Positions 34,205-46,412 of a stretch of 64,000 nucleotides of DNA are shown here, one piece after another (within the stretch, counting starts at the first letter, position 1; each line of letters begins with the position of its first letter). The DNA is from Petaurus breviceps papuanus (Eukaryota > Chordata > Mammalia > Diprotodontia > Petauridae). Both the position numbers and the translations under genes were made by a program. The stretch covers positions 19,863,934-19,927,933 of the forward strand of contig JAMXIF010001194.1 of assembly GCA_028583685.1 (NCBI GenBank), written 5' to 3'. Under the pieces are notes generated by a model. It saw only the letters and a program-made list of their open reading frames with translations. It searched no databases and was not told the DNA's origin.

Positions 34205-35455
34205 TTTCTCATTCATTCATTCAACAACATAAAACAAGTACCAATTGTGTACTTGGCATTAGAGATACAAAGACAAAAAAGGAAAAAGTTCCTTTCCCCA
34301 AGGAACTTAGATTGGCATTTACACATAATAGAAGAAACAAAATATATACAAAGTAATTTCCCAAAAGAGGAAACTAGCAACCAGAAGGATCAGGATAAGC
34401 TTCCTGTAGGAGGTAGCATTGCGTTTCTGTGAAGTATAGGATGCATACTAGGGATGTCTAGTCTATGCAAAAGTCCAAAGCTGTGAGATGGAATGTTGTA
34501 TACAGATAGAGAATATCAAGTATGCCACTTTGGCTGGAAAGGGTCTATGAAGGTTTAAAAAAGGGGGCAGGAAGAGAATGAGTCTAGAAAGGTGTACTGG
34601 GATCAGACTGTGAAGGGCTTTAAAAGTCAAAGAAAAGAGTTTATATTTTATAATAAAGCTTAGAAGGTGGCAAAGGATCTTCTTGATTTGGAGAATGACA
34701 TGGTTAGAACTGTGAGAGGTGTGTGGAAAATGAATTGGAAAGAGGAGAAATTGGAGTCTTTTAATTAGGAGGCTATAATGTAAATGTCCAGGGGAAGAGA
34801 TAAGGAGTACATGAAATAGCTATATAAGTAGAGGGAAGGGAATAGATACATACTGTGGAGGTAGAACTGACGAGACTTGGCAACCAACTGGATGTGAGAA
34901 ATAATCAAAGATGACTCCCAGAATGCAAACCTGGGCAATGTTCTCAACAGAAAGAAGGAAGTTAGGAAGAGGAGATGATTTGGGAGTAAATGAGTTCTGT
35001 TTTGGATATATTGAAATTGAGATGACTATGGAACATCCAGAAAGATTTCTAAAAAGCCGATGGTGATGTGGGGCTAGAGTTAAGAAGAACTTATTCTGGC
35101 TATGTATAGAGATCTGAGACTTCTTGGAGTATAGCCACTGAACTAGCTCTGAATTCACTTAATTCTATTACAATATTCATAAGTGATAGGTGATCCCATG
35201 GAAGCCAATGAAATCATTGAGACAGAGTAAAAACCCAGAAGAGAACCCAGAGCAAAGAGCTGAGGTAAACTCTCATATAGAAGGCAGAATAAGAAGGATG
35301 ATCCAGACTTAGAGAAGAACCAGAAAATATTGTTAAAAAAAAAAAAAAACAGGGAAGAGAGGATGGTCAAAAGTGTCAAATACTTGAGAGATCAAGAAAT
35401 GCAAGGACTAAGAAAAGGCTATTAGCATTAGAGATCATTCGTGATCTCGGAAAGA
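34205..35455 (-). mobile_element. L2 LINE, antisense, inside the CR1/L3
   Basis: Starts at the antisense tail (CAACAACATAAAACAAGTAC), runs through GATCAGACTGTGAAGGGCTT, AGACTTGGCAACCAACTGG, AGTTCTGTTTTGGATATATT, to ATTAGCATTAGAGATCATTC (antisense RT). About 1.2 kb. Confidence 0.78.
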
Positions 35456-36904
35456 ATTTTCCCCATTTCTGCCAAATAGCAATCTGTGGCATGGTTTCCA
35501 ATCCCCCTCACCATTCTGGTTACCTTTTTTCTAGACATGTTGTAGCTTGTCCTTCATAAAATATCCTTCCTAAAACATAATACTCAAAACTGGATACAGT
35601 ATTGATTCTAGATTATGATCCAACCAAGGTAGGTACAGAGACTCACCTTCAATGTCCTCCCATATATACACGCCTTAATGCAAACTAGGATTGCATTAGA
35701 TTTTTTAACTAATGTAACAATGTTGATTCATTTCGAGTTAGCAATCCACTAAAACTCCACAAATCTTTTTTCACATTAACTATCTTCTAGGTATATGTCT
35801 CTCATCTTGAACTTATGAAATTACTTTAAAGAACTTAATATTTATTTCTAATAAATTCCATCTTGGTGGATTCAACTGACTTGTTCTAGTCTGTCAAGAT
35901 CTTCTCAAAATAAAAAAAAAAGATCTTCTTAGATTTTGATCCTATTAGTAAATTTGCAGTTTCCCATGCACTCCTTAAAGTCATCAATAAAATCACTGGA
36001 CAAGGACAAATACATGAGGCATTCCACTAGAGATCTCCCTCCATAGGGCCAAAAACTTTTCTTTGGATTTAGTCATTGAATCAGCTCTGAAACACCTAAC
36101 CCACATCTTTCCATCTTGTGAACACCATGAAATACTCTATGTCTATGGCATTTCTCTGAACTCCCAGTCACATTACCATATTCAAAAAATAAAAGAAATA
36201 AGCAGGATATGACCTATTTGTGATGAAGTCATACTGGCTCTTATTGATTACCAATCCCTTTTCTAAATGATTACAAATCACTCCTTGGATTCCTGGCAAA
36301 ATTCTAGACTCTAGCATTATAGTCAAACTTAACAGCCTTTTAGTTTTAAGAACCCAAACTCTTTCCTTTTTTGAAAGTCAGGACCATATTTGCCCATTTC
36401 TTATTCTATAGGACATTTCCCATTCTCTATGATTTTCAAAGATCACAAAGTTTCAATAATCACTTCTGTCATTGCTTTCGGTACCCAATGATAAAGTTTG
36501 TCCCTGCTTAGTGAAAATGAATCAACACATTGCAGCTTACCTCCAATTTTCTTACCATCTACTACTTACCTTGAATCTTGACTCCCTCTTAACAATTCTT
36601 GTTCTTTTGGCAGAGAAAACAGAAGTTCTACTTCTTCATGATGTTCCATTATTGTTCTATCTTTTCTTTGATTTGCCCTCAGCATATATTTTAAAAAAAA
36701 AATAAAATAAAGGCTTCTTGTTGCCCATAGCACTCATTGCCAAAACAGAATTATTCTGAATTGTAGTGCCCCTGACACTTCTTACAATATTATATTTTTA
36801 TATTCATTTTGTTCTCTGAGCTAACTTCTTCCATATTCTGTACGTGCCCTTAGAAGCTGAATTGGTTCATTACTTCTCTATATATTCATTTTTATTTTTA
36901 TGTT

Positions 36905-37062
36905 TTTGTTTTTTGGAGGAGAGAAGGCAGGGCAATTAGGGTTAAGTAACTTGCCCAAAGTCACTCGGTTAGTAAGTGTTAAGTGTCTGAGGCCGGATTT
37001 CAACTGAGGTCCTCCTGACTCCGGGGCCAGTGCTCTATTCACTATGCCACCTAGGCACCCCT
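36905..37062 (-). mobile_element. WSINE-type SINE, antisense
   Basis: TTTTTTGGAGGAGAGAAGGC, GGGTTAAGTAACTTGCCCAA, ending ATGCCACCTAGGCACCCC. Confidence 0.9.
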
Positions 37063-37899
37063 GTATCCATATTTCTTAACATATATTTTCCTCCTTGTTC
37101 GAATAGTTTGCATTTATGTCTTAACAACTGCATCACTAAGAGGTTCCCATGCAGAATTTTAGGTCATGGGATCCCACCTACCCTTTATTATAATATAACC
37201 CTTTGAAATACAATCTCCCAATATCTAGAGTGTGGGTCATGCTAGGTCCAGCTTTCCTCTGTTTCTCTATCATAGATGCAAAGATGGAAAACTTGGGGAT
37301 AAACAACCATTACATCATTTCTACTTCAACAACTTACTTCAGAATTGGGGCTAAAACAACAGTGTCTCTTGTCATTCTCTCCACCTCTTAAAAATGTAAT
37401 TATTACTATGGCACTCAAGTATTTATCAGCTGTTCTGCTTTTGGCAAAGAAATAGTTTGGAAAGTTGAAGTCCTCCATTCCAGAGAGATAGACAGATAGA
37501 TAAGACCAAGTTTCCATGACAGGTTTATGGTGTATTCCCCAAACATACTGTTAAATTCTTCTTTCTGTCTAGGTTGTTTCTAGTATACTTCCACAATAAT
37601 ATTATTTCTATTTCTCCCTCTGCTAAGTTTCACTCTACTGCATTCCCCCTCAGCTCAATCACCATCACCACCCCATTTTAGTTTCTGGATTCCCCCATGT
37701 GAATATATCTTAAATACATTGCTATTTTACAACTTCTTTTATCTATTTTGTCCACTTGCTCTTCTTCAGCAAATTAACAAAACTGATTGTTAATGATGTC
37801 CTTCAAACCTAAGAGTGAGTTAAGTACACTCCAAATTTATTCAGTGCTTCAAAGATCATCGGTGTGAGTGTTCCTCAACTGACTATACATACAGTTTTT

Positions 37900-38015
37900 T
37901 GAATCTTGTGTCCATTAGAATGTGAATTTCGTGTTTTTTACTTTCTTTGTATCCCCAGCAGTTAGTACAGTGCCTGGCACATAGTAAATGCCTGTTGACT
38001 TTCTATGGACTGATC
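37900..38015 (+). mobile_element. L2 3' tail
   Basis: CCCCAGCAGTTAGTACAGTG, CCTGGCACATAGTAAATGCC. Confidence 0.75.
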
Positions 38016-39659
38016 TCACATAATACTGAAAAGAAAATATGAATGGAATGAAACTAGGAACACATTTAGAAATATAGGAACATAAGACATATGGAAAATA
38101 TATGAAATTGAGAGGTCACTTAGTCCAACTCACTCCTTTTACAAAAATGATATATTCCCATGAATGAGAGGATAATGGTAGAGAATACTTGGGTGGAGCT
38201 CAAATACCAATGTGACATTTGGAATAAATGAACTTAAAGACTAAATTTTCTAAATTTGAAAATGTAACAATATTAATTATGAATTTTTGCATTATACTAG
38301 GCAATGTGACATATGAAGTACTGCTTTATTATTAAACTGTGTACTTAAAAGCTTATGGCCAGCAGATGGCAGGCAGAGCTCATAAAACCTACCTAAGCCA
38401 CAGTATTAAATTAAGCTACCATGACTTTTAATTGGAATTTTTTTGGAGAAATTTTTTGTCCCCCTCCCCCAAAAGTCTACCTCTTTAATACAATACTCTT
38501 GTGGTGAGATATAGCTGAATCATGAAACACCACAACTTTAGAAAGAAAGAGATACATATAGCTCAAAGGGCAATGGAAAGATATGGTAGGCACAAGTGGG
38601 CTACTGATGACATGATCAAGTTTGTTGGTCTGCTAAGTTAGAAAAAAAGGCAACAGACAGACAGCTGAAGGGCTACAGGGTACCCCTTAAATATTAAAAA
38701 AAATCACAAGAAAGGTCTCCCATACATCAGGCAGATCCTCTAAAGAGGATTTATAGAAAGACTGGGAAAAAGATCATCCAATATGAAAAGAGATGGAGGG
38801 CTGTAATCTTTACTGAGGAAAGAATAAACCACACTAAAAGCATAGCTCAAGCAAAATACATATGAAGAAAGTAGTAATAAATGTTATTAAATACTTGAAC
38901 ACATTAATATATCATATTAGTATCTTTACAAATGGAAATTCTAAAAAATTAATGAGATTCAAATAAAGCAAATTAAGATCAACTCTAATTTGTTCAGAAT
39001 GATAAGTTCTTCCTGTTACCCTTATTCCTCCTATGTTACTGTCTAGTAAGTCTCAAAATTGTATTCAAGTGAGTGGCTATGTTACTTCAACAAAGGGGCA
39101 CATGTTCAATGAAAATGAGGTACACCATAAGTGTCCTGTCCCATTGACATTACCTGAAGCTGACCAATGGGAAGTCCACTTCCCATACATATAATCAATA
39201 GTGTGGGAAACCAAATTTTAAAAAGGAGTGTAAAAATATCTTGACTGAAACTGCACTCTATCCCTAAACTGCCAGTGGGGGCTAAATCAGAAATAGTGCA
39301 AATAGCAATAAAGATCTGAGAAAGTTCCCAGTCTGCATCTTAAGAAAGTTGCAAACAAGGACACCGAGGTAAGAAAAATTAAGAGACATCAAATGCAGAG
39401 TGGTAAGACATGAATAAGAATTTTGTGGGAAAGATAAAATTCTGAATCCAGTTTCTAAAGAGTAAATTATTTTTTTCTGGGAATGGTATTACTTACAGAA
39501 TTATTATTCTAAGTTACTTGTGGAAAATCATGCTGCTTATTGGATTGGTGATACTGCGGAACACTCAAATAGGGCAATGAGTTTTCCCATGCATTTCTGG
39601 TTTTCCAAGAATAGCTATAAAGGAATACTGATACCTTGTCTATATCTAGATATGTATAG

Positions 39660-39785
39660 GATGTCTCCTTCATTAGAATATAAGGCCCTTAAGACCAGGA
39701 AATGTTTACAATTTTTCTTTGTAGCTCTAGTATTTAGTATAGAGCCTAGTAGAGAAGTGCTTAATAAAAATGTATTGATTAATAT
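39660..39785 (+). mobile_element. L2 3' tail
   Basis: CATTAGAATATAAGGCCCTT, TTTGTAGCTCTAGTATTTAG, GTGCTTAATAAAAATGTATT. Confidence 0.65.
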
Positions 39786-40311
39786 AAAAGCCAACCCTGA
39801 AATGAGACACCTATATAGGGTATCTAGATAGCCAGGATCCATTTTATGTGCAGAGAGAATGAAAGGAAACATGAAGACTACACAGATTTAATGAGACTGA
39901 AAGCAATGAAATTTTTTCATTCATAGGAAGGCCATGACCAATACTGCTCACTGTCACATGTAACACCAGGAGGCCCTTAACCTAATTAAAAGAACTAGAC
40001 ATCTATCAAACACTCTTAACCCATCCTTCTTATTCAAGAAAACACTGTAAAATTGTGACTTTTACCTAATTAGATTTCAAAATCCATTTAACATTAAAAG
40101 ATCCATTTACAAACCGTTGTCTAAAACCGAAAACTATATATGCCATATCTTCTAATCAGCCTTTACAAACTGCATGCAAATAATGATAAGCACAGAATGA
40201 AGAATATCAAGTTACAACTGGTTACAATAGCCTACTTGTATGAGTTAAAAATTCAGTGATTCTTAAAAAGATAAGATTTGGCAAACTGTAATCTTAAACA
40301 ATAATTTGGCA

Positions 40312-41075
40312 GAATGTTTATTCAATAAATATGTCTACACAAATAACATGTATGATATGCTAGGCATTGGGTAGGTATAACAATAAATAGCATGTGCCTG
40401 CTCTCAAATGAAAAAACAAATAGAAAAGAACTCACATATAGTAGACCCTTAATAAATGTTGCCTTCCCCCATGAGGAAATTTAAAATATAATACACAAAA
40501 TGTATAAGATAAGTAGCAGCAAAGGTTAGGAAAGGGTGGGGCAGAGAGGTAACTTTTAGCTGCGGGGATCAAGGAAAGCTTCATGGAAGATCTACCATTT
40601 AAGCTGAGAAGGATTTAAATAAGCAGAGATGAGGAAAATGCATTTGAGACTAAGAGAATGCCATGAACAAAGGCACAGAGATGAACACAGAATGTGTTAA
40701 AGAGAAAACTGAGTCATCCAGTTTGGGCCATCATGGAGATGAAGGAAGAGTGGTGGGAGAAAGATGAGAAGGTAGGCTGGAGCCAGACTGTAAAAGGTTT
40801 CTAAATCCAGACTACTAAACTCATAATTTATTCAGTAGGAAAAGAGAAAACAACGTAAAGCTTTTGAGGAATGGAATTTACATTCATACATACATTGAAA
40901 AGGTAACATTTATAGTATGAAGTTGGTGAGAGGGGAAATAGAATAGAAGGTAGGTACATGAGTCAGGAGACTACAAAAGTCCAGGCAACGGATAATGAAG
41001 GCCTATCCTTGAACAACACATGGAAGATATTTTCTAGGTAGAATAAACAAAACTTCAAGCCAGACTGGACAAAGG
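40312..41075 (-). mobile_element. L2 3' part, antisense
   Basis: TATGATATGCTAGGCATTGG (tail), AGGAAAGCTTCATGGAAGAT, CATGAACAAAGGCACAGAGA, CAGACTGTAAAAGGTTTCTA in antisense L2 order. Confidence 0.65.
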
Positions 41076-41584
41076 GAATGAAGTGGAGCCATTAAAAGAA
41101 ACAAAAAAAATTGAAAACTGAGGGAGGGGGTATACAGGATGTGACAGGCTACCACTGGTCAGTTTAATATAACTCTTTTCCTTTGCTGCAAAGCATGCAG
41201 TTTTGTTTTGGGAGGTTACAAATTGGGAAATAACCATTAGGTTAAAGAAAAGCTTCAATAAAAATTTTAAATGGGCTTAAGTACCTTTAAGACATCAAAA
41301 AGTCTCTTCTGATGATCCAAGTCATAATACCACACAGTTCTTAAAGATTGTGCTTACATTCTTAATGTTCATTTGAAATATTAAAATGTATAGACTCTAT
41401 TTTTACATCAAACCAAGAATTTCCTATACTTATTCAGACCTTAATTCTTTTAGCAAGTTTCCATTTTTTCTTTAAATTAGACTTATTAGGGCAAAAATAA
41501 ATCTACTTTTAAAATTGCAAAATAAATTCCTACATATATCTTATTTTGTAGTTCATATTTATAATTTGCAACATATCCACACTA

Positions 41585-42015
41585 AGAGGGATAAACTATT
41601 TTCCATTTAAAAGCCCTTCTTCCTCTCCCAACCTCACAATGCACCCTAAGAACTCCTGGGCCTTGCCAAATCCCCTGCAGCTGAATCCTCCTACATGTGC
41701 AATCTCTTTCAATTAGCCTGTGAGCTCTTGGAAAGCAGGAACTGTCTTCTTTTTCGATTTGTACCCTCTGCACTTAGCTCATAAGTGCTTAATAAACGTT
41801 CTTTCATTCATTCATACTCTCCACCCACATCTCAATCTGATGATATCTCATCATGGGTGTGATGGTGACTCAGTTCTTGAAAGCTATTATATTAAAACAA
41901 ATTATTTTGCCCCCAGCAGAATGTAAGCTCCTTGGGGGCGACATATTTATTTTTGTCTTTGTATTTCTAGCACACAATGGGTGCTCAATACATATATGAT
42001 GAGTGACCTGAATCA
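41585..42015 (+). mobile_element. Two L2 3' ends in tandem
   Basis: First tail TTAGCCTGTGAGCTCTTGGA to GTGCTTAATAAACGTTC (41715-41805). Second tail AGAATGTAAGCTCCTTGGGG to GGGTGCTCAATACATATATG (41915-42000). Confidence 0.65.
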
Positions 42016-42479
42016 AGAACAGATAGGTCAGAAAGACCTTTTCTCCCTACTACATAAGAACTAAGCCAATTTGTTAAAGGCCTTCTCTTTAGTGACTGAA
42101 GGAATTTAGGAGTATGAGGTGAAGCACTGTAGCTGGTCTTAATGGATGGAAAAGGTTGAAGGAAAGAAGAGATCTAAAGAAAACAGGTCCAAAATCACAA
42201 TGATTATTACAGGTTCAAGTCCCTCAAATCAGCAGCAATGATGTTTTCCTCAAATATTAGAACACAAGCTAAAACATAGGCTAAAAATTGGTGTCAAATA
42301 CTCTTTTGATTGTTAGAGAAATGTAATTGCTATTTACTTTGATTTCACAATTTTCCAAAGGCATCCTAATATTCTTGTTAGGACAAATGCAACAGATCCC
42401 ATCCTCTCAAAAAAGAATTTAAATATACTATTTAAGTGAACAAATCAACCATTTATAAACTAACCTTTACTTTAGAAAC

Positions 42480-43230
42480 GTGTTATTATGCTAAAAGAGA
42501 AATTGGGCCTAATAATGGGGGAAAACTGAGTAGATGAAGAATATCTATTATTCTGCGGTAAGAAGTTGGTAAATGAAGAATATATTATTTAGTGATAGGA
42601 AGTTGGATACGTGTATCTTGGACATATACTACACTTGGAAAATGAACTAGGCCCATAATTGAATAGGAATAAAAAGTAAGTTGAAAAGCTTTTGGGAAAT
42701 TGAAAATCATCCTCAATGAGGTCAAGGTTTTCTCTAAAGCGAAAATCTATCTATCTGAACACAAGTATTCTTTGGGTAACGCTATATGACTATGAATAAT
42801 AATGGCTAATAACACTTTACAAATATTATTTCCTTTGGTTCTCACTACAATCCTGGAAAGTAGGATTTTATAAATGAGGAAACTAAAGCTAAGTAACTTT
42901 TCCCAGGTCCCACAGCTAATTAATGTCTGAGGCGGTATTTATACTCAGGTCTTCCTGACTCCAAATCTAGCACTCTATCCACGGCACCACATAGCTACCT
43001 GGACGGCACTGCAAATGTCAGAATAATCAAAATTGCAGGTCACCTGAAGTGCTTTGGAAAACACATGGTGTGCATAAACAAGGTAAAGGAAATTACCAAG
43101 GATGACATATAATCAGAAAAAGAGTCAGGCTGATTATGTAGCGTGAGCAACAAAAAACAAAATGGACACCTCACATACTACACTGGTAGGCATGTCATGT
43201 TTAAAGACCTAAAGAAAGGCCTCCAGCATA
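42480..43230 (+). mobile_element. RTE-like LINE fragment split by a MIR
   Basis: The plus strand near 42605-42700 reads YVYLGHTLHLENELGP and KAFGKLKIILNEVKV, resembling the RTE region after the RT core. After the MIR the frame gives HLKCFGKHMV, like the RTE C-terminus. Heavily degraded. Confidence 0.5.
42790..43003 (-). mobile_element. MIR-like SINE, antisense, inside the RTE fragment
   Basis: TTATAAATGAGGAAACTAAA, CTCAGGTCTTCCTGACTCCA, CACTCTATCCACGGCACCAC. Confidence 0.65.
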
Positions 43231-43859
43231 CTGTGGTAAACACTCTTGAAGAACATGTACAAGTCACAGGAGATAGAGATGTGTTTGGATTATGACCTCT
43301 ACTGCTTGAAAGACTACCCACACCAACCTAATAGAAATCTATTTAAGAATAAAAGAGAAACATCCTCTTTTATATTCTTCTCAAGTCATAACCTAGACCC
43401 ATGTTTTCAAAGCATGTTCAGACATAAAAGGGATGATAACAAAAGCAAAGTGACAACAATTTCAAATTATCTTAAGAGGATCAAATCAAATGTTATCTTA
43501 AGATGTATAAGTGTAAGTGACCTGTATGCCAAAGCTGCCATCAGTGTAGAGCATCAATATCATAACAAATATCCTAAGAGATATTGTAATGTATAATGTA
43601 AATTATTTCTTTGGAGAAACTTGTGAAATTCTAAAGTGATCTACCTAAAAATTGTAGGCAATCTTAGTTGTTCCATCTAAGGCATGAATCTTGTTTCAGT
43701 TTCCACTACTGTCAAAGTAGATGAATAACAGCTTGGACTAGATTATTAACACAAAAAACGGAAACAAGAGCAATATATAGAATAAAAATCAAACTGGAAA
43801 AAAAATTCAAACTCAAATTTCCACCTGAGGTATTCATAATTACCAGAAAATTTTTCAAT

Positions 43860-44560
43860 CAAAAAAACGTAAGTGGTACCCTGAGGTGCCACTCATACAT
43901 ATTAAACTGGCACACACACACACACACACAAAAAGTTAAAGGTAATTTAAATCAATGATCCTGGGGTTGTAGAGAAAAAGGTACATTCATTCACTGCTGG
44001 TGTAAATCCAAAATTTTTCAATCCTTTTGGAGAACAATCTGGTATACACAGTAAAAGTAAAATAAAAAAAATAATCCCTGGGGTGGCTAGGTGGCACAGT
44101 GAGTAGAGCATTGGCCCTGGAGTCAGGAGGACCTGAGTTCAGATCCGGCCTCAGATACTTAACACATACTAGCCATGTGACCTTGGGCAAGTCACTTAAC
44201 CCCAACTGCCCCTCAAAAAAAACCAAAAATAATCTCTTTGCCCTAATAATTTAATTGCTGTGAATACATCCCTAAAATGTTATAAAAATCAAACCCAAAA
44301 AATATGTTTAAAGAATTTCATAGCAATACTAGATAATAAATAAGTACAAAAAATTGGAAGTACCTTAACTACTTCATGATAAGAAAATGGTTAAATCAGG
44401 ATGCATTAATGTAATGGAACATTTATATTCCATTAAGACTGACAAGTATGAGGAATACAAAAAAATCTAGAAAGATATTTATGATAAAATTCAAAGTAAC
44501 TACGATCATATGCAAAAGTGAATAATAATGGATGGACAAAGCATCCTAATAGATATTTAA
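43860..44560 (+). mobile_element. L1 3' end split by a SINE
   Basis: CATTCACTGCTGGTGTAAAT, TTTTGGAGAACAATCTGG before the SINE; TTCATAGCAATACTAGATAA and TGCATTAATGTAATGGAACA after it: the marsupial L1 terminal region. A (CA)n lies at 43912-43930. Confidence 0.65.
44079..44222 (+). mobile_element. WSINE-type SINE inside the L1
   Basis: GGGGTGGCTAGGTGGCACAG head, CCCCAACTGCCCCTC end; AAAAATAATC repeated on both sides. Confidence 0.9.
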
Positions 44561-44817
44561 AGAGAAAGACTAAAAATGTATTACTTTATACAACTGAAAC
44601 CAATTAATTAGCTTAATTAACTAAGAGTTTAGTTGTTTTTATTGATATTCAAGGTTAGGTTTCTAATAATTTTTTTAATATGTTATAATTTCATGTCACT
44701 TCCTTTTCAACTCTCATTTACATATTTTAAAATTAGTCTTATCTCCCCATTCTAAACTGCAGTCACCAAACATCTTGGCAAAGTGAAACTGCTTATATAA
44801 TCTGAATACAAGAAATT

Positions 44818-44878
44818 AACTTGTTGATAGGTGATTTCTAAAGTTCTTTTCAGCTCTAAAATTCTATAACTCTACTGT
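44818..44878 (+). mobile_element. CR1/L3 terminal scrap next to a TAF4 donor site
   Basis: GGTGATTTCTAAAGTTCTTT, CAGCTCTAAAATTCTATAAC: CR1/L3 end, stopping about two bases from the exon edge region. Confidence 0.5.
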
Positions 44879-44880
44879 AC

Positions 44881-45000
44881 CTCTGTCCCTGATCCAGGTC
44901 CTGGAGAATCCACTTTCCTTTTCTTCCTAGGACCAATTGCCGCTAATGCCGTTAAGTTGGCATCCCTTTGCCTCATCTGTGCTAGCTCTTGTTGCTGCAT
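44881..45000 (-). CDS. TAF4: TAF4 exon, penultimate (residues 442-481)
   Basis: 120 bases, 40 codons, phase 0; acceptor CAAAAACAG, donor GAG|GTACAG. It encodes MQQQELAQMRQRDANLTALA, then AIGPRKKRKVD and a Pro/Gly/Ser tail ending GSGTE. PRKKRKV is a strongly basic stretch that resembles a monopartite nuclear localisation signal. The intron that follows is the largest in the window (11863 bases) and full of repeats. Confidence 0.95.
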
Positions 45001-45092
45001 CTGTTTTTGAAAAAGCAAAAGAAAATGTTAACTATAATTATTTATTACACATGTTATATAAAAATACAATACAAAAATATAACAAAACATAC

Positions 45093-45149
45093 CTCCTTTG
45101 CCTTCTGTTTCAACCTAAGTTGTTCTGGATCTTCTTGCCTAGATCGAGA
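45093..45149 (-). CDS. TAF4: TAF4 exon, 19 codons of the charged segment (residues 423-441)
   Basis: 57 bases, phase 0; acceptor TTCAAAATACAG, donor GAG|GTATGT. It encodes SRSRQEDPEQLRLKQKAKE and separates a 1137-base intron with a GC donor from a 92-base intron. The frame is continuous with both neighbours. Small exons like this can be skipped without shifting the frame, but the genomic sequence alone does not show that they are. Confidence 0.94.
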
Positions 45150-46284
45150 CTGTATTTTGAAAGGATAAAAAGAGAAAGGGGAGGAAGAACGAGAAATTAA
45201 GTTGTAACCAAAACTTTTCCATTTCCAAAGTTCATATTTTATTGCCTATAAGTTATTTTCTCCTTTATATTTCTCATCATGAAACTACCACCAATGGAGT
45301 CAACATGCACTTCATAGGTGTGTCAAATGACCCTAATTTCTAGACTCAAGGACTTTTTAATGTGTCAATAGTTAAGAGTTTTAGGGTTGCAAGTTAGAGG
45401 GGGAAAGAAGCCTCTCTGAAAACAGGCAACAAAAATGAACATTGTTTGGTGCTAAGGGATGCAAAAGAGAAGATGTAATCTTTGTCCTAATGAAATTTGA
45501 TAAAATTTTCTTACTGATCATTTTAAGATATTAAACACAATTCAATCAGAGTCCTATGAGCTAAGCACAAAATTGTGATGAAAGATGAGAACCATGGTAT
45601 ATCAGACTTTTACTATTCATATAAAATTTGGGAATATGATTTAAATTGTTTAGAATCCAATTAACTAAATATTATTCAAAAAATTTGGTGAAAATTAGGT
45701 TTAATCAACCTGGGGGAATTTTCACTTTTTTCTAGGCCAAAATGCAACCCTTAGCACAAAAACTGCTGAACAACTGAATCAAGTCTTCTATGGAACTAGA
45801 AAAGCATCCTAGACCTAGTAAGCAATTAAATAATACTGATAATGATGCACAAATCAACACTTTAAAGATAAATAAATCTTAGGATAAAACCCAAATTCAG
45901 GATCTTGTCCTGGTCAGAGGTGACCATTTCATAGGTTTATTTTTTGTTTTATTCTAGGAGTGAAGAAAGAGAAAAACTGCATTTCATAATTTTCTTTTTG
46001 GGGGGGGGGGGAGTGGTGGATAATCCAAGGTTAGAACCTTAAAAAACTCAAGAAACATTCAACTTCAGCCACTGTTCTTGGGGAAAGAATTCTTAGGATT
46101 CCCAAATGAAAGAGGCAGGATTTGAACCTGAGCCCTCTGCTTCCAAAGACATTCCAAATTTCAAAGTGGCTTTCACATTGACTTTTATGAAGTAGAAATG
46201 AATGGCCCCTGCAGTGAGAGCCAGCAGAACCATTTAATTTTGCTGGCTCTACAAATCCCATTTAGGTCTAAAATCCAAGCACTT

Positions 46285-46286
46285 GC
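46285..46286 (-). other. TAF4: Non-canonical GC splice donor of a TAF4 intron
   Basis: Reading the minus strand, exon end AAG is followed by GCAAGT. The match to AAG|GYAAGT is otherwise perfect, which is typical of GC-AG introns. The nearest GT in register, four bases downstream, would break the frame. The acceptor of this intron (45151-45150) is a normal AG. Confidence 0.85.
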
Positions 46287-46412
46287 CTTTGCCGCTCGCA
46301 TTAAAATTTCTCTCTCTTGTTCATCTTTCCTCTGTTTTTCAATTTGATCAAGCTGTTCAAAGAATTTGAGCTGTGCCCGGACATCACTTGCCTGCTCATA
46401 TCTTTCATCATC
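46287..46412 (-). CDS. TAF4: TAF4 exon, charged coiled-coil segment (residues 381-422)
   Basis: 126 bases, 42 codons, phase 0. Acceptor is TTTCTTGTAG; the exon ends GCA AAG and is followed by GCAAGT, a GC donor. The peptide is highly charged and predicted helical: DDERYEQASDVRAQLKFFEQ, LDQIEKQRKDEQEREILM, RAAK. The next exon continues SRSRQEDPEQ as in mammalian TAF4, so the boundary at AAG is firm even though the donor is not GT. Confidence 0.94.

Larger units (their letters stand above)
33690..36720 (-). mobile_element. CR1/L3 LINE, antisense, split by a SINE and an L2
   Basis: Antisense CR1/L3 in order: terminal block GACCTCAGAGGCTATCCAGT (33710); UTR to 33989; SINE; GACAGCTATTGGG (34169-34200); L2 insert about 34205-35455; then ACCATTCTGGTTACC, CTGGATACAGTATTGATTC, GGCATTCCACTAGAGATCTC and CCAGGACCATATTTGCC-like RT sequence up to about 36530 and beyond. 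The endonuclease part may reach about 37520 (minus-strand EDFNFPN). Confidence 0.75.
33018..44880 (-). other. TAF4: TAF4 last intron, 11.9 kb
   Basis: Between donor GAG|GTACAG (44880-44879) and acceptor AATAG (33019-33018). It contains a long antisense CR1/L3 broken by a SINE, an L2 and another SINE; further L2 tails; an RTE-like fragment; and an L1 3' end. Nothing coding was recognised in 38020-39640 or 39900-40300, which are AT-rich and unassigned apart from a possible RTE scrap near 38540. Confidence 0.8.

Noticed and set aside
38530-38800. RTE C-terminal fragment near IAQRAMERYG
   Set aside because: The short plus-frame motif resembles RTE, but too little follows to support an entry with confidence.
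45996-46012. G-run as a quadruplex regulatory element
   Set aside because: Single homopolymer G runs (also at about 12626 and 54746) are simple sequence; no multi-run G-quadruplex pattern is present.
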